64,000 nucleotides of DNA from CALESS01 sp041741455 (GCA_041741455.1 JBGSJZ010000136.1:1-64000); one strand, 5' to 3'. Positions 54,241 to 62,628 are shown, counted from the first letter of the stretch. Translations and numbers: made by a program. The notes: generated by a model not told the origin, from the sequence alone.

Positions 54241-54624
54241 ATGAAAACACTTGAACAAGAGTATGCTGGGATGATTTACAGCCAAGTTGAAAAATTTGGG
54301 AAAAGATATCCTGCAGAAGATAGCCCTGAACGGAAAAGCTATGGCTCCATGGCCCATAAACTTCCAATTCTGGTGCTATCCGCTGGCCTGGTTCAGGCAT
54401 TGGCTTTTGTGGAGAGCCGCGGGAAAGAACAACACAAAGTACTGCTTGAGCATCTGGCGAAAGTGACAGTCGATGCAACGGTTGACGTTTTCCTGGCGCA
54501 ATCTAGAGAAGCCGCTTTACTCGATTACATTTACCTGACTCGAAAAACTTTGTTGGCATTGAAGTGGTATAAACGGTTTGCTCAATCTGTGCTGAAGATT
54601 GAACCGGGTGAGGAGGAAGGCTAA
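54241..54624 (+). CDS. cmr5: Type III-B CRISPR small subunit Cmr5
   Basis: The 127-aa all-helical product fits Cmr5 in size and composition, with KLPILVLSAGLVQALAF as the central family helix and YIYLTRKTLLALKWYKRFA at the end. Cmr5 lines the inner filament and holds target RNA. GGAGGCGCCA precedes ATG 54241, nine bases after cmr4. Confidence 0.88.
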   Translation: MKTLEQEYAGMIYSQVEKFGKRYPAEDSPERKSYGSMAHKLPILVLSAGLVQALAFVESRGKEQHKVLLEHLAKVTVDATVDVFLAQSREAALLDYIYLTRKTLLALKWYKRFAQSVLKIEPGEEEG

Positions 54625-55688
54625 TGACTCCAAGCCGACGCAGTGCTGTGCAATCTGTTAGACCACAGGCAACCACCAATGCAAGTCTGTGGTTGGACAA
54701 GTATTTCGACCAAAGAGAAGTATCACCACAGGAGAAAACTTCGAAGGAAACATTGGTCGATGAAATTGCCAATGAAATTCAGTTTTCTACATCATATAAT
54801 GCCTTTTACCAAAGATGGCATCAGGAGCTGTCCAGTATTGGCGCGGTAATGAAAGAAGCCCTGGTCTTGGGCAGGCTTGCCATCAATCTGGGCTCGGAGT
54901 CGGTTTTGGAGACTTCAATAGCTCTACATCATACATATGGTGTTCCCTTTATTCCGGGAAGTGCCCTCAAGGGTTTGGCAGCTCATTACATCAAACATCT
55001 GGATGGGGTTGAATGGAGGAAAGGCAGTCCAGCCCATGAAGTTCTCTTTGGAAACACCAACTCTGCTGGTTATGTAACCTTCTTTGATGCGCTCTATATC
55101 CCTGGTACCGGTTTTAAAGGAAAAGCTCTTTGGCCTGATGTGATTACGGTCCATCATCCAGATTATTATCAGGCTGGAAAAACCCCCCCGCCGCCTGCTG
55201 ATTGGGATAGTCCGGATCCCATTCCTTTTCTGAGCGCAACCGGAAAGTATTTAGTGGCTTTGCTTGGCCCGGTGGAATGGGTGGAAAAAGCCTTTGAGAT
55301 ACTAGGATTGGCGCTTGATAATGAGGGGATTGGTGCAAAAACATCCAGCGGTTATGGGCGGATGAAGTTTGATAATTCATCTTCTTCCGATCAGCCAAAT
55401 CCTGAAGCTGGTGCATCTGTTGAGACATTTGATTTAAAAAAGCGCCGCATACTACATGAAAACCCGCCTGCAGGTAGATTTCGTGGGACCGTTTCTGAGG
55501 TTAATACTTCTGGCCGTTATGGAAAAATCAATCCTGCACGAGGTGGCTCCTCCATATTCGTTCATATAAATCAAATTAATGGGACAAACCAAAGTATCGT
55601 GGTCGGTCAGGTGGTTGAATATCAGATGGGAGTGTTTAACGGCAAAGATCAGGCTCAAGATGTAATTATATTACTTGAGCCGGACTAA
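54624..55688 (+). CDS. cmr6: Type III-B RAMP protein Cmr6 fused to a cold-shock-like domain
   Basis: Residues 1-250 are Cmr6: LAINLGSESVLETSIALHH, PFIPGSALKGLAAHY and GAKTSSGYGRM. After an acidic, Ser-rich linker (250-280), residues 284-351 match the cold-shock fold: FRGTVSEVN, the RNP1-like GRYGKINP, the RNP2-like IFVHIN, VVGQVVEYQMG and QAQDVII. Cmr6 caps the 3' end of the crRNA filament, so the added OB-fold could bind the protruding target or crRNA 3' end. The start overlaps the cmr5 stop (TAATG). The gene is followed by a strong terminator. Confidence 0.85.
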   Translation: MTPSRRSAVQSVRPQATTNASLWLDKYFDQREVSPQEKTSKETLVDEIANEIQFSTSYNAFYQRWHQELSSIGAVMKEALVLGRLAINLGSESVLETSIALHHTYGVPFIPGSALKGLAAHYIKHLDGVEWRKGSPAHEVLFGNTNSAGYVTFFDALYIPGTGFKGKALWPDVITVHHPDYYQAGKTPPPPADWDSPDPIPFLSATGKYLVALLGPVEWVEKAFEILGLALDNEGIGAKTSSGYGRMKFDNSSSSDQPNPEAGASVETFDLKKRRILHENPPAGRFRGTVSEVNTSGRYGKINPARGGSSIFVHINQINGTNQSIVVGQVVEYQMGVFNGKDQAQDVIILLEPD

Positions 55689-55702
55689 CAAATCTAAAAT
55701 TA

Positions 55703-55746
55703 TGGCCTGGTAATAGCCTAACAACTATTACCAGGCCAGGTTTTTT
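55703..55746 (+). terminator. Rho-independent terminator after cmr6
   Basis: A 14-bp perfect stem (55703-55716 with 55725-55738) built on GGCCTGGTAATAG closes an eight-base loop and is followed by GG and TTTTTT. It separates the effector operon from the accessory genes. Confidence 0.9.
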
Positions 55747-55815
55747 GTTGAATATTCAGACGGCTGGGGAGTTAAGAAGAATTCTGCAAGTCCAGAAAAG
55801 CCAGGATAAGTTTGC

Positions 55816-56973
55816 TTGAACATGAAAAATGAATCTGTATACATTTGTCTGATTTCTGATCAAAGGATGCAGAACATCCTGCCCCTTTTTCAAAAAGGGG
55901 CAGGATATCAACACGTCATCATGCTTGCCTCAGGCGATGGATTCGGCAGAATCAATCCTCGCTTTACAAAAATTGCCAGTGAAATGAGTCAGGCTCTTGC
56001 AGAAAGAGCAAAGTGGGAGTTATATCCTGAGCCAGTAGATCCCATGAATCCTGAATCGACCGAAAGAATTTGTAAGGAGATCGTCCGGCAAGCAGCCAAT
56101 GCTGATCGAGTCACAATTAATATCACGGGTGGTGTAAAACCCATGTCCATAGGAGCATACACTGCAGGAATTCAATCTGGTGCTCACGTGATTTATGTGG
56201 ATACACAGACGGAAACCTTCTTTGAATATTTTGCAGATAATATGCGGGTAGAAACATTTAAGCTTGAACCGATTGGTGTGGAGTTGCTCTTGAAAATTCA
56301 CGGTCGGCTCATTCGTGAAAAGGCTACCCCTTCTGAGGAAGAACCTGATTATTGTCAACTTGTAGAAAATTTATTTTCAAACAACCATCCATTGATTGAG
56401 ACAGTCCAACAAATCCAGAAAGTAATTCATTCAGTTTCGCCTACACCTGATGGTGGTTATGAAACAGAATTCAAACCAGGCCAATATCAACCCTGGTTTA
56501 TTCCGGAGTTGGCGAATCTACGCATTATCACACTAGCTCAAAAAAAGATCCGAGCCAGCAAACTGCTCTATAATTTTTTGAATGGAGGTTGGCTTGAGGA
56601 TTATGTTGCAAGCAGCTTACAAAAAACGGGTATACAACAGATGAACATTGGTTGCCGTTTGAAGATCAAAGGGATTGAAAACGAAATCGATGTGGCCTGT
56701 GCTTTAAATGGAAAGTTAGGCATTGTGGAATGTAAAAGCGGATCTTTAAAGGGGCCGGTTGGTCAAGGTATCCTAAACCGATTACGGGCACTAAAAGAGT
56801 CTCTTGGAGGAACCTTTGCCAAATCTTATCTTGTGACAACCTGCCCGACCTCAGAAGCGTCCTATCAATTTAAAGCACGCGCAAATGAATATGTTTCATC
56901 GGTAATTTATCTTGATCAACTTGAGATTGTTGGCAATCTAATTGTAGATCAGCTTTCTTCTCATCAAAGATAG
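55816..56973 (+). CDS. Card1/Can2-like CARF nuclease (DUF1887)
   Basis: The 385-aa product has an N-terminal CARF fold with the ligand loop NITGGVKPMSIG (102-113). A winged-helix-like linker precedes a C-terminal PD-(D/E)xK domain with E261 (WLEDYV), D292 (ENEID) and E305-C-K307 (VECKSG). This is the Can2/Card1 arrangement: cyclic oligoadenylate binds the CARF dimer and switches on DNA or RNA cleavage. TTG 55816 has AGGA at nine bases; ATG 55822 is the alternative. It lies just after the cmr operon. Confidence 0.85.
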   Translation: MNMKNESVYICLISDQRMQNILPLFQKGAGYQHVIMLASGDGFGRINPRFTKIASEMSQALAERAKWELYPEPVDPMNPESTERICKEIVRQAANADRVTINITGGVKPMSIGAYTAGIQSGAHVIYVDTQTETFFEYFADNMRVETFKLEPIGVELLLKIHGRLIREKATPSEEEPDYCQLVENLFSNNHPLIETVQQIQKVIHSVSPTPDGGYETEFKPGQYQPWFIPELANLRIITLAQKKIRASKLLYNFLNGGWLEDYVASSLQKTGIQQMNIGCRLKIKGIENEIDVACALNGKLGIVECKSGSLKGPVGQGILNRLRALKESLGGTFAKSYLVTTCPTSEASYQFKARANEYVSSVIYLDQLEIVGNLIVDQLSSHQR

Positions 56974-57147
56974 ATTGTGACAACAATTGATGGTTTAAAT
57001 AAATTGCAAAGGAATTATCTGTGTTTTGATATATGGAGGATAATTGATAAGATCAACCAGACTTTGATCTCAGATTATCTTCAAAACCAATAGCAAATTT
57101 TTTTACACCGAAATTTTTAAAAATAATTTTTTCCACAGGAGAAAGGT

Positions 57148-57531
57148 GTGTCTATCTTAATTAATTTTGGGCATCCCCTTACAGAAACTCAACTGCAAAA
57201 GATTATTGAAATTAGTGGCATTGCGTTGGAGAGAGTAGTTTATTTGCCAGCAAAATTCGATCATATGACAGGATTTAACCAACAAGTTCAAAAATTAGTG
57301 GATGAAATTGATCTGAGTGCAGAAGAGTGGCAAACTGAAAAAATATTGATCAATCCGCCGTCTTTGAATTCAATTGCAATAGCATTGTTATCTGAACTGC
57401 ATGGTAGGATGGGATACTTCCCATCTTGCATTCGACTACGTCCAGTTCAAGGGGCTAATCCCCCACAGTTTGAAGTGGCTGAAATTTTAAACCTTCAAGA
57501 AATCCGCGACCAGGCCCGTACTCTCAGGTGA
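57148..57531 (+). CDS. Csx15-like CRISPR-associated small protein
   Basis: The 127-aa product opens ILINFGHPLTETQLQKI, close to the start I remember for the Csx15 family in type III loci, and has ILINPPSLNSIAIALLSELHGRMG in two adjacent blocks as a Rossmann-like core. It could be a small CARF-type or ring-nuclease-like protein; function is unknown. GTG 57148 follows GGAGAAAG. The position between two CARF-type effectors suggests a role in cyclic-oligoadenylate signalling. Confidence 0.55.
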   Translation: MSILINFGHPLTETQLQKIIEISGIALERVVYLPAKFDHMTGFNQQVQKLVDEIDLSAEEWQTEKILINPPSLNSIAIALLSELHGRMGYFPSCIRLRPVQGANPPQFEVAEILNLQEIRDQARTLR

Positions 57532-57659
57532 CCAAGACTGGACATAAAGCCTGGTTGTCAAGCCGCACTTATGTTGGAGGTTAACCAGGTTACCATCCCG
57601 AAGAAAGCGCTAGATTCCGAGCGCCTGTGCCGTAAAGAAAAAAGTGATAGGAGGCTTCT

Positions 57660-58499
57660 ATGAAAAAGTATTCGGTAAGTTACATCACGGGCATGATTAT
57701 TTCCGCTGTACTAAATGTTGGCAGCAATATCCTGGCTACTTTAACAGTGGAGAGTGGCTGGCGCTATATTTGGCTGGCGCTTGGCATTGTTGGCCTAGCA
57801 GCAATTTTGTATTTCTACATAAAAATGTATAAGAATCCTCCCCATGTGAGTGTCCAGTTCGACCAGGCAATCACTCTTCACGAGGAGGAGTATGAGCGTC
57901 ACGCCCAGGCCGGACTGATCCTACTGCTTTCGGATTTTTCTCCGGATGCCGATTCTCCTGCAGCAAAAATGACGGTTGATGAACGCCTGATAGCCGCCAA
58001 GAACCTGGATCACGCCAGCCTGAATTTAACAAAATCGAATCTGAATACAGCGATTGTGGCAGCCTGCGCTCACAGGAGCAAACTAACTCACTGTTGGATC
58101 ATTACCACCAAAAATACCAGTGGGTATAAGGTTTCGAGCCCTTACGCCGGGGTGTTGGTTGCTTACTTAAAAGATGAATGCAAAATGAAGTGTGAATTTC
58201 ACTTCGGAGTAAATTACATCGTTCCAGCTCAGGATGATGATGCACTCACTATGAAAACTTATAAAATTGTCAGTGAGATCTTTACCGAAGCACATGATAA
58301 GTTTGGGCTGAAGGATGAACTGATTGTGGCTGATTTCACCGGTACCACCAAGTCCATGTCCATGGGGATGATTTTAGCCTGCCTGGATCATCGCCGCATG
58401 TTGCAATATATAGGCTCACACTACAAAGATTCTGGCGTTCGGGAAGGAACCCCTTTCCCGATCCTTTTCAAATTTAAGGTGAAGGATATTATAGAGTAA
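57660..58499 (+). CDS. Two-TM membrane protein with CARF-like domain
   Basis: The 279-aa product has two hydrophobic segments (about 8-29 and 34-56) and then a cytoplasmic domain starting AGLILLLSDFSPD. Near its end ELIVADFTGTTKSMSMGMI (225-236 core) fits the CARF ligand loop D-x-TG-x-TK-x-MS. This is the design of a membrane effector gated by cyclic oligoadenylate, with TM helices N-terminal to the CARF domain, whereas described CARF-TM effectors differ in detail. ATAGGAGGCTTCT precedes ATG 57660. The CARF assignment is by motif and context. Confidence 0.65.
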   Translation: MKKYSVSYITGMIISAVLNVGSNILATLTVESGWRYIWLALGIVGLAAILYFYIKMYKNPPHVSVQFDQAITLHEEEYERHAQAGLILLLSDFSPDADSPAAKMTVDERLIAAKNLDHASLNLTKSNLNTAIVAACAHRSKLTHCWIITTKNTSGYKVSSPYAGVLVAYLKDECKMKCEFHFGVNYIVPAQDDDALTMKTYKIVSEIFTEAHDKFGLKDELIVADFTGTTKSMSMGMILACLDHRRMLQYIGSHYKDSGVREGTPFPILFKFKVKDIIE

Positions 58500-58615
58500 C
58501 TGCTTATCCAGTTTTCTTTTGCCATTTTAACAATGTCTCCAAAAGGCGTGTCTAATGGTGAAAGATCCACCCATGGAAATTGTCAGAAAAAATCTTTTTT
58601 TATAAGTAGGACATT

Positions 58616-59494
58616 ATGGATCTTCTCTCCACCGTCATCCAGTTCCGTGCCCGCCAGAACGCTGACCAGTTGTGCTTCTCCGGGCGCCAGGTGCAGGCCT
58701 GGTTCCTGCGGGAGGTGGAACGCCACCGCCCCGTGCTTGTGGCACTCATCCACGACGGCTTTCGGCCCAACCCGGAAGACAAACACGGCTTCCGACCCTA
58801 CACCTGCTCCTCGCTGTATAAAGGCCCACACGTGGCCTGGAAACTGGCCGAGGGCGATTGGTGCTGGTTGCGCCTCACCTCCCTGACGGCGGAATTGAGC
58901 GACTTGCTGGTCAAAACGGTGCTGCCGGACCTGATCCCGGTGGCCAAGATCGGCCAGGTGGAGCTGGACGTGCTGCCCTGGCAGCCGCAACGACCGGATA
59001 ATCCCTGGGTGGCAGCGGATACCTACGCCTCCCTCGTGCGCCAGGCCGCCCTTGGCACAGAAACCCGGTTGGAGATGGAGTTCTCCTCGATCACCTCCTT
59101 CAAGAAAAAAATGCGCCAGAACGGTTTTGAGGTGGATATCCCGTTGCCCGTTCCGGAGATGGTCTTTGGCAATTACCTGAACCACTGGTCGGCTTTCTCC
59201 GGGGAGCAGTTGCCGGAAATTTTATGGGAGTTCGTGGAGGAGTGCCTGGTGGTCAACGAGCTGGAGATCCACTCCGAGCGGGCGCAATTGCAGTTTGGTC
59301 ACAGCCAACGGGCTGCCACCGGTTTTGTCGGCCGGGTGCGTTTTGCCATCCTGGGCGGCAAGGGCAAAAGCCGCTTCGGCGCCAACTGGCAGCACCTGGC
59401 GACCCTGGTGCGCATGTTGGGTTTATATTCCTTCTACTGCGGCACCGGCCAGGATACCACGGTTGGCCTGGGCCAGACCCGGCTAATCCCCTAA
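58616..59494 (+). CDS. cas6: Cas6 pre-crRNA endoribonuclease
   Basis: The 292-aa product is of the PF10040-type Cas6 group: GFRPYTCSSLY region, CWLRLTSL, a mid-domain FSSITSFKK and C-terminal TGFVGRVRFA followed by GTGQDTTVGLGQTR, the glycine-rich RAMP loop with the family signature. Cas6 cuts the CRISPR transcript within each repeat. From here on codon use is clearly more GC-rich than in the cmr genes. Its end overlaps the convergent gene by 12 bases. Confidence 0.88.
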   Translation: MDLLSTVIQFRARQNADQLCFSGRQVQAWFLREVERHRPVLVALIHDGFRPNPEDKHGFRPYTCSSLYKGPHVAWKLAEGDWCWLRLTSLTAELSDLLVKTVLPDLIPVAKIGQVELDVLPWQPQRPDNPWVAADTYASLVRQAALGTETRLEMEFSSITSFKKKMRQNGFEVDIPLPVPEMVFGNYLNHWSAFSGEQLPEILWEFVEECLVVNELEIHSERAQLQFGHSQRAATGFVGRVRFAILGGKGKSRFGANWQHLATLVRMLGLYSFYCGTGQDTTVGLGQTRLIP

Positions 59495-60331
59495 TCCAGC
59501 TAACCAATCCCGGTCAGGATCATCCGGGTCAAAATCATCCCCGCCCGGGCTTTCCTCCGGGTTGATCGATCTTGTGGGCAGAAAAATGTTGTTTTGGATG
59601 GCAATCCTATAATATGCAAAGGGATCATTGTTGTTTGCATCCCGGTTCAGGCAATAAGCTTTCCAGGATTCGGCCTGGGCCACAAAGGATTTGCATAAGT
59701 CTCGAAAGATTTTATTGCGGGCGCGGGCATTTCCGGGGGCATAATGATCATAAATATTTGAATAGGGATTATCGCCGTAAAGCCAGTATTCCAGGCCTGG
59801 CAGGTAAAAATGTTTGACCCAGGCCAGCAAACGTCTCATCCACTTTTCCAGGTAATATCTCAGGTCAATTTCAGGTGTGTCCAGAAAATAGGGACAGCCC
59901 AGGTTGGATTTCTCCTGTAGAACCAGCGGGATGACATTCACCAGCTGCCCATCCAGGTGTGGGTTGCTGGAGCGGATAAACACAAAGCTGACATCATACG
60001 TGTGCGATACCATCAAGCTGGAATTGTAATGTCGCGGGTCAAACAGCTTAAACGCCACCCCGTACAGGCCTACCTGTCGCACCAGCCCAATTCCCTCACG
60101 CACAGCTTCCACCTCGGCGGCCTCCGGAAAATCGTAGGTGAGCATGTTGCTGATCAGTGCTCGTTCCACCCGCCTTTTCCCATCAAATAAAACCGGATGC
60201 ACCGGCTGATTGAAAAACTCGCTGTGCATCCGGCAGGATAGCTGGCCCAACCCGACCATTTTTCTACGCAGGGCTTTTTGCACTTGCTGATCAGTACACT
60301 GTCCATTCCACGCAGCGACTACACTTGGCAT
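59483..60331 (-). CDS. Uncharacterised protein convergent with cas6
   Basis: I do not recognise this 282-aa protein. ATG 60331 is preceded by TCAGGAGGGGAGC and by TATAAT on the minus strand (60354-60359), so it is preferred over the long frame from 60571, which would overlap the RNase H gene. The product is rich in aromatic residues (YFLDTPEIDLRYYLEKW, FYLPGLEYWLYGDNPY) and has an acidic C-terminal tail (DDFDPDDPDRD). No membrane segment. Lying inside the CRISPR locus between cas6 and the RT/cas1 operon, it may be a CRISPR accessory or a passenger. Confidence 0.65.
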   Translation of the reverse strand: MPSVVAAWNGQCTDQQVQKALRRKMVGLGQLSCRMHSEFFNQPVHPVLFDGKRRVERALISNMLTYDFPEAAEVEAVREGIGLVRQVGLYGVAFKLFDPRHYNSSLMVSHTYDVSFVFIRSSNPHLDGQLVNVIPLVLQEKSNLGCPYFLDTPEIDLRYYLEKWMRRLLAWVKHFYLPGLEYWLYGDNPYSNIYDHYAPGNARARNKIFRDLCKSFVAQAESWKAYCLNRDANNNDPFAYYRIAIQNNIFLPTRSINPEESPGGDDFDPDDPDRDWLAGLGD

Positions 60332-60469
60332 GCTCCCCTCCTGATTAAAAATCATTATAGCACGACGAACTTGTGAAAAATATCCTACTTTCCTGGATAT
60401 TATTTTGGCGCCAAACGATGGAAAATAGGCCTGTAACCAGAGATTGAGTGCGTTGGGAGGTGAAATCCA

Positions 60470-60985
60470 ATGAATGAGCGAAAGTTGAAACCGGCAGCCA
60501 TCTGGACCATCCATACCGATGGGGCCATCTGCCCGCAGCGGGGCATCAGCGGTTTGGGGGTGATTGTCCACAATCCCTGCCGCCAGATCTGTTACTGGTG
60601 GCAGAAGCGGGTGGGGCGCTTGACCTGCAACGAGGCCGAGTATGCCGCCGCCATCTTCGCCCTGGAGCAGATGATCAAATCCAACCGGGTGGCGGGGATT
60701 GAAGAATTGCTGTTGCTCTCAGACAGCCGGGTGATGGTGGACCAAATGATGGGGCGGGCGGCTGCCCATGCCCCGGCTTTGCGCCTGGCCCAGGAGCGCC
60801 TGCGCCCGCTGGTCGGGAAATTCCGTAAAGTGATTTTCCAGCATATTTCCCGCGAGCACAACCGGCTGGCAGACGCCCTGGCCTTCGATGCCATCGATGA
60901 ACCGATACAGGTGAAATCGCCAAAACAAGCCGAGCCCAACCTGGAGCTTTGGCAACAATTTGAAGCAAGCTGGAGGAATGAATGA
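60470..60985 (+). CDS. RNase HI-like protein in the CRISPR adaptation operon
   Basis: The 171-aa product carries the four acidic residues of RNase HI in order: D17 (HTDGAI), E55 (CNEAEY), D85 (LLSDSR) and D135 in EHNRLADALA, which is also the family's C-terminal histidine/asparagine motif. It should cut the RNA strand of RNA-DNA hybrids. TTGGGAGGTGAAATCC precedes ATG 60470. It overlaps the RemA-like gene by ATGA, and the RT follows three bases later, so the three are one translational unit. A role in removing RNA after reverse transcription during spacer capture is inferred. Confidence 0.85.
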   Translation: MNERKLKPAAIWTIHTDGAICPQRGISGLGVIVHNPCRQICYWWQKRVGRLTCNEAEYAAAIFALEQMIKSNRVAGIEELLLLSDSRVMVDQMMGRAAAHAPALRLAQERLRPLVGKFRKVIFQHISREHNRLADALAFDAIDEPIQVKSPKQAEPNLELWQQFEASWRNE

Positions 60986-61278
60986 GCCCTGAAAAAAAGC
61001 ATCGGGTTCCGTATTTGTGGCCGGTGGGTCTGGCCGGTCTGATTGCCCCGGAGCGGGTGATTGTCGCCGGGCGCTGGGATTCGGCTCCGATCAAGCGGGC
61101 CGTCAAGAAGGCCCGGGCGGAGGACCGCCTGATTGACCTGACCTTTGGCCAGGCCTGCAAGTGGGTCATCTTCCTGGATTGTGGACACCTGGTGCTGGTG
61201 TCCATCCCAATGCCCGTTGCGGAACTGGGTTTTGATGAATTTGACGAGCAAATCCTTCGAATGTATGGAGAGGTGTAA
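60982..61278 (+). CDS. RemA/DUF370-like small protein
   Basis: The 98-aa product contains RVIVAGRWDSAPIKRAVKKA, then RLIDLTFGQACKWVIFLDCG and HLVLVSIP, matching the RemA (DUF370) pattern in which SAPIKR, LID-T-G and the D-HV-LS segment are conserved. RemA forms DNA-wrapping rings in Bacillus. Usual RemA is about 85-90 aa and free-standing. Here it is locked between the RNase H and RT genes by four- and two-base junctions, which points to a CRISPR-related DNA- or nucleic-acid-binding role. Confidence 0.75.
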   Translation: MSPEKKHRVPYLWPVGLAGLIAPERVIVAGRWDSAPIKRAVKKARAEDRLIDLTFGQACKWVIFLDCGHLVLVSIPMPVAELGFDEFDEQILRMYGEV

Positions 61279-61280
61279 AG

Positions 61281-62615
61281 ATGAATCAAACCATGAATTT
61301 AATGGAAAAAGTGGCAGCGCCAGATAACCTGCTGGCGGCCTGGCGGGCGGTGCGCGGCAACATCCCGGTTTATCGCCGGCAGCGCAGCGCCGGCCCGGAT
61401 GGTGTGACGCTGGCCGAATATGAGCGGGATTTGACAACCCAGCTTTCCAGCCTGCGCCACCTGCTGTTGAAGGGCCGTTACCAGCCCCAGCAGCCCGGCC
61501 TGATCAGCATCCAAAAGCCCAATGGCGGCAAACGCCAGATCGCCATTCTCAATGTCAGCGATCGCATCGCCCAACGGGCGGCCCAGCAGGTGCTGGAGCC
61601 GCTGTATGAGCCGACCTTTCTGCCCTGCAGTTTTGGCTTTCGCCCGGGCCGCTCCATTCAAGATGCCGTCTATTGTGCCCGGCGCATGCGCGGCCATGGC
61701 TATGGTTGGGTGGTGGATGGCGATATTGCCTCCTGTTTTGACAGCCTCGATCACCGCTTGCTACTGCAGCGCATTGGCAAACACATTGGGGATTCCCGCT
61801 TGATGGACTTGCTGACCCAGTGGCTCAACCTAGGCGTGCTGGAAAATGGCATCCCGGCGGAGCACGAAAACTGGCTGGTGCAAGGCTGGAAAAAGGCTCA
61901 GAACGGTGTGCGCAAGGGAGTGGACTGGACCCTGACCACCCTCGGCCAGCAGCGCTGGGAGGACCCGGCCCAGGATCCCTGGAACCAACCAGGGGTTCCC
62001 CAGCCTGGTTTTGGCCTGGATCCGGAGCAAGAGGGCTTTATCGATGCGGATTACCAACCGGTTGACGCTGATCCCTACCAGCCGGGGAATTACCCGGATG
62101 CGGAAGGCACTTCCATGCGCAGACGGGCACTGCAGCAAATCGGCAGCGGCGGCTTGCTGCTGGGGCTGGGATGGGCGCGGCGCGGCCTGGCCAAAGCCGT
62201 GCCGACAGCGGCAGCCGCCCTCAAAACCCCGGCTGGCCGGGCGATCCTCAAACAGGGCCTGATGGTGGGCGGCGGCACCCTGGGGGCGGTTGCCGGGGTG
62301 GCCGTGGCAGCTTACCTGGTCTACCGCCAGGTGGGTCCTTCTGCGGCAGGCATTTTGCAGGGCAGCCCGCTTTCGCCGTTGCTGGCCAACATCTACCTGC
62401 ACGCCTTTGATCACGCCCTGACCCGGGGCGGCTACCGCATGGTGCGCTATGCCGATGACTGGGTCATCCTTTGCCCGGATGAGCATTCGGCTGAAAAGGC
62501 CTACAACCAGTCCATCCTGGCGCTTTCGCAAATTCACCTCAAAGTGAACCCGGAAAAAACGCACATTCTCTCCCCCGCCGATCCGCTGGAATGGCTGGGC
62601 GAGGTGATTGACTGA
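61281..62615 (+). CDS. CRISPR-associated reverse transcriptase with a 165-aa insertion
   Basis: The 444-aa product has group-II-intron-like RT motifs: RSAGPDGVT, FGFRPGRS, motif A GDIASCFDSLDH, LQGSPLSPLLANIYL and motif C YADD (390-393). Between LNLGVLENG (190) and GILQGSPLS (357), where normal RTs have about 15 residues, there is an insertion of about 165 aa. It holds a Pro/Asp-rich acidic stretch and a hydrophobic Gly/Ala-rich stretch (about 288-350). No maturase or HNH domain follows. ATG 61281 lies downstream of GGAGAGGTGTAAAG. It should copy RNA into DNA for Cas1-Cas2. Confidence 0.88.
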   Translation: MNQTMNLMEKVAAPDNLLAAWRAVRGNIPVYRRQRSAGPDGVTLAEYERDLTTQLSSLRHLLLKGRYQPQQPGLISIQKPNGGKRQIAILNVSDRIAQRAAQQVLEPLYEPTFLPCSFGFRPGRSIQDAVYCARRMRGHGYGWVVDGDIASCFDSLDHRLLLQRIGKHIGDSRLMDLLTQWLNLGVLENGIPAEHENWLVQGWKKAQNGVRKGVDWTLTTLGQQRWEDPAQDPWNQPGVPQPGFGLDPEQEGFIDADYQPVDADPYQPGNYPDAEGTSMRRRALQQIGSGGLLLGLGWARRGLAKAVPTAAAALKTPAGRAILKQGLMVGGGTLGAVAGVAVAAYLVYRQVGPSAAGILQGSPLSPLLANIYLHAFDHALTRGGYRMVRYADDWVILCPDEHSAEKAYNQSILALSQIHLKVNPEKTHILSPADPLEWLGEVID

Positions 62616-62628
62616 GCGGTCCACTGAC

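Noticed and set aside
59483..60571. Longer start (60571) for the unknown gene beside cas6
   Set aside because: It would overlap the RNase H gene by about 100 bases, and ATG 60331 has a strong ribosome binding site and -10 element.
61281..62615. Group II intron
   Set aside because: The RT has intron-type motifs, but no maturase or endonuclease domain follows and no domain V-like hairpin with the expected motif was seen; the linkage to RNase H and cas1 supports a CRISPR RT.
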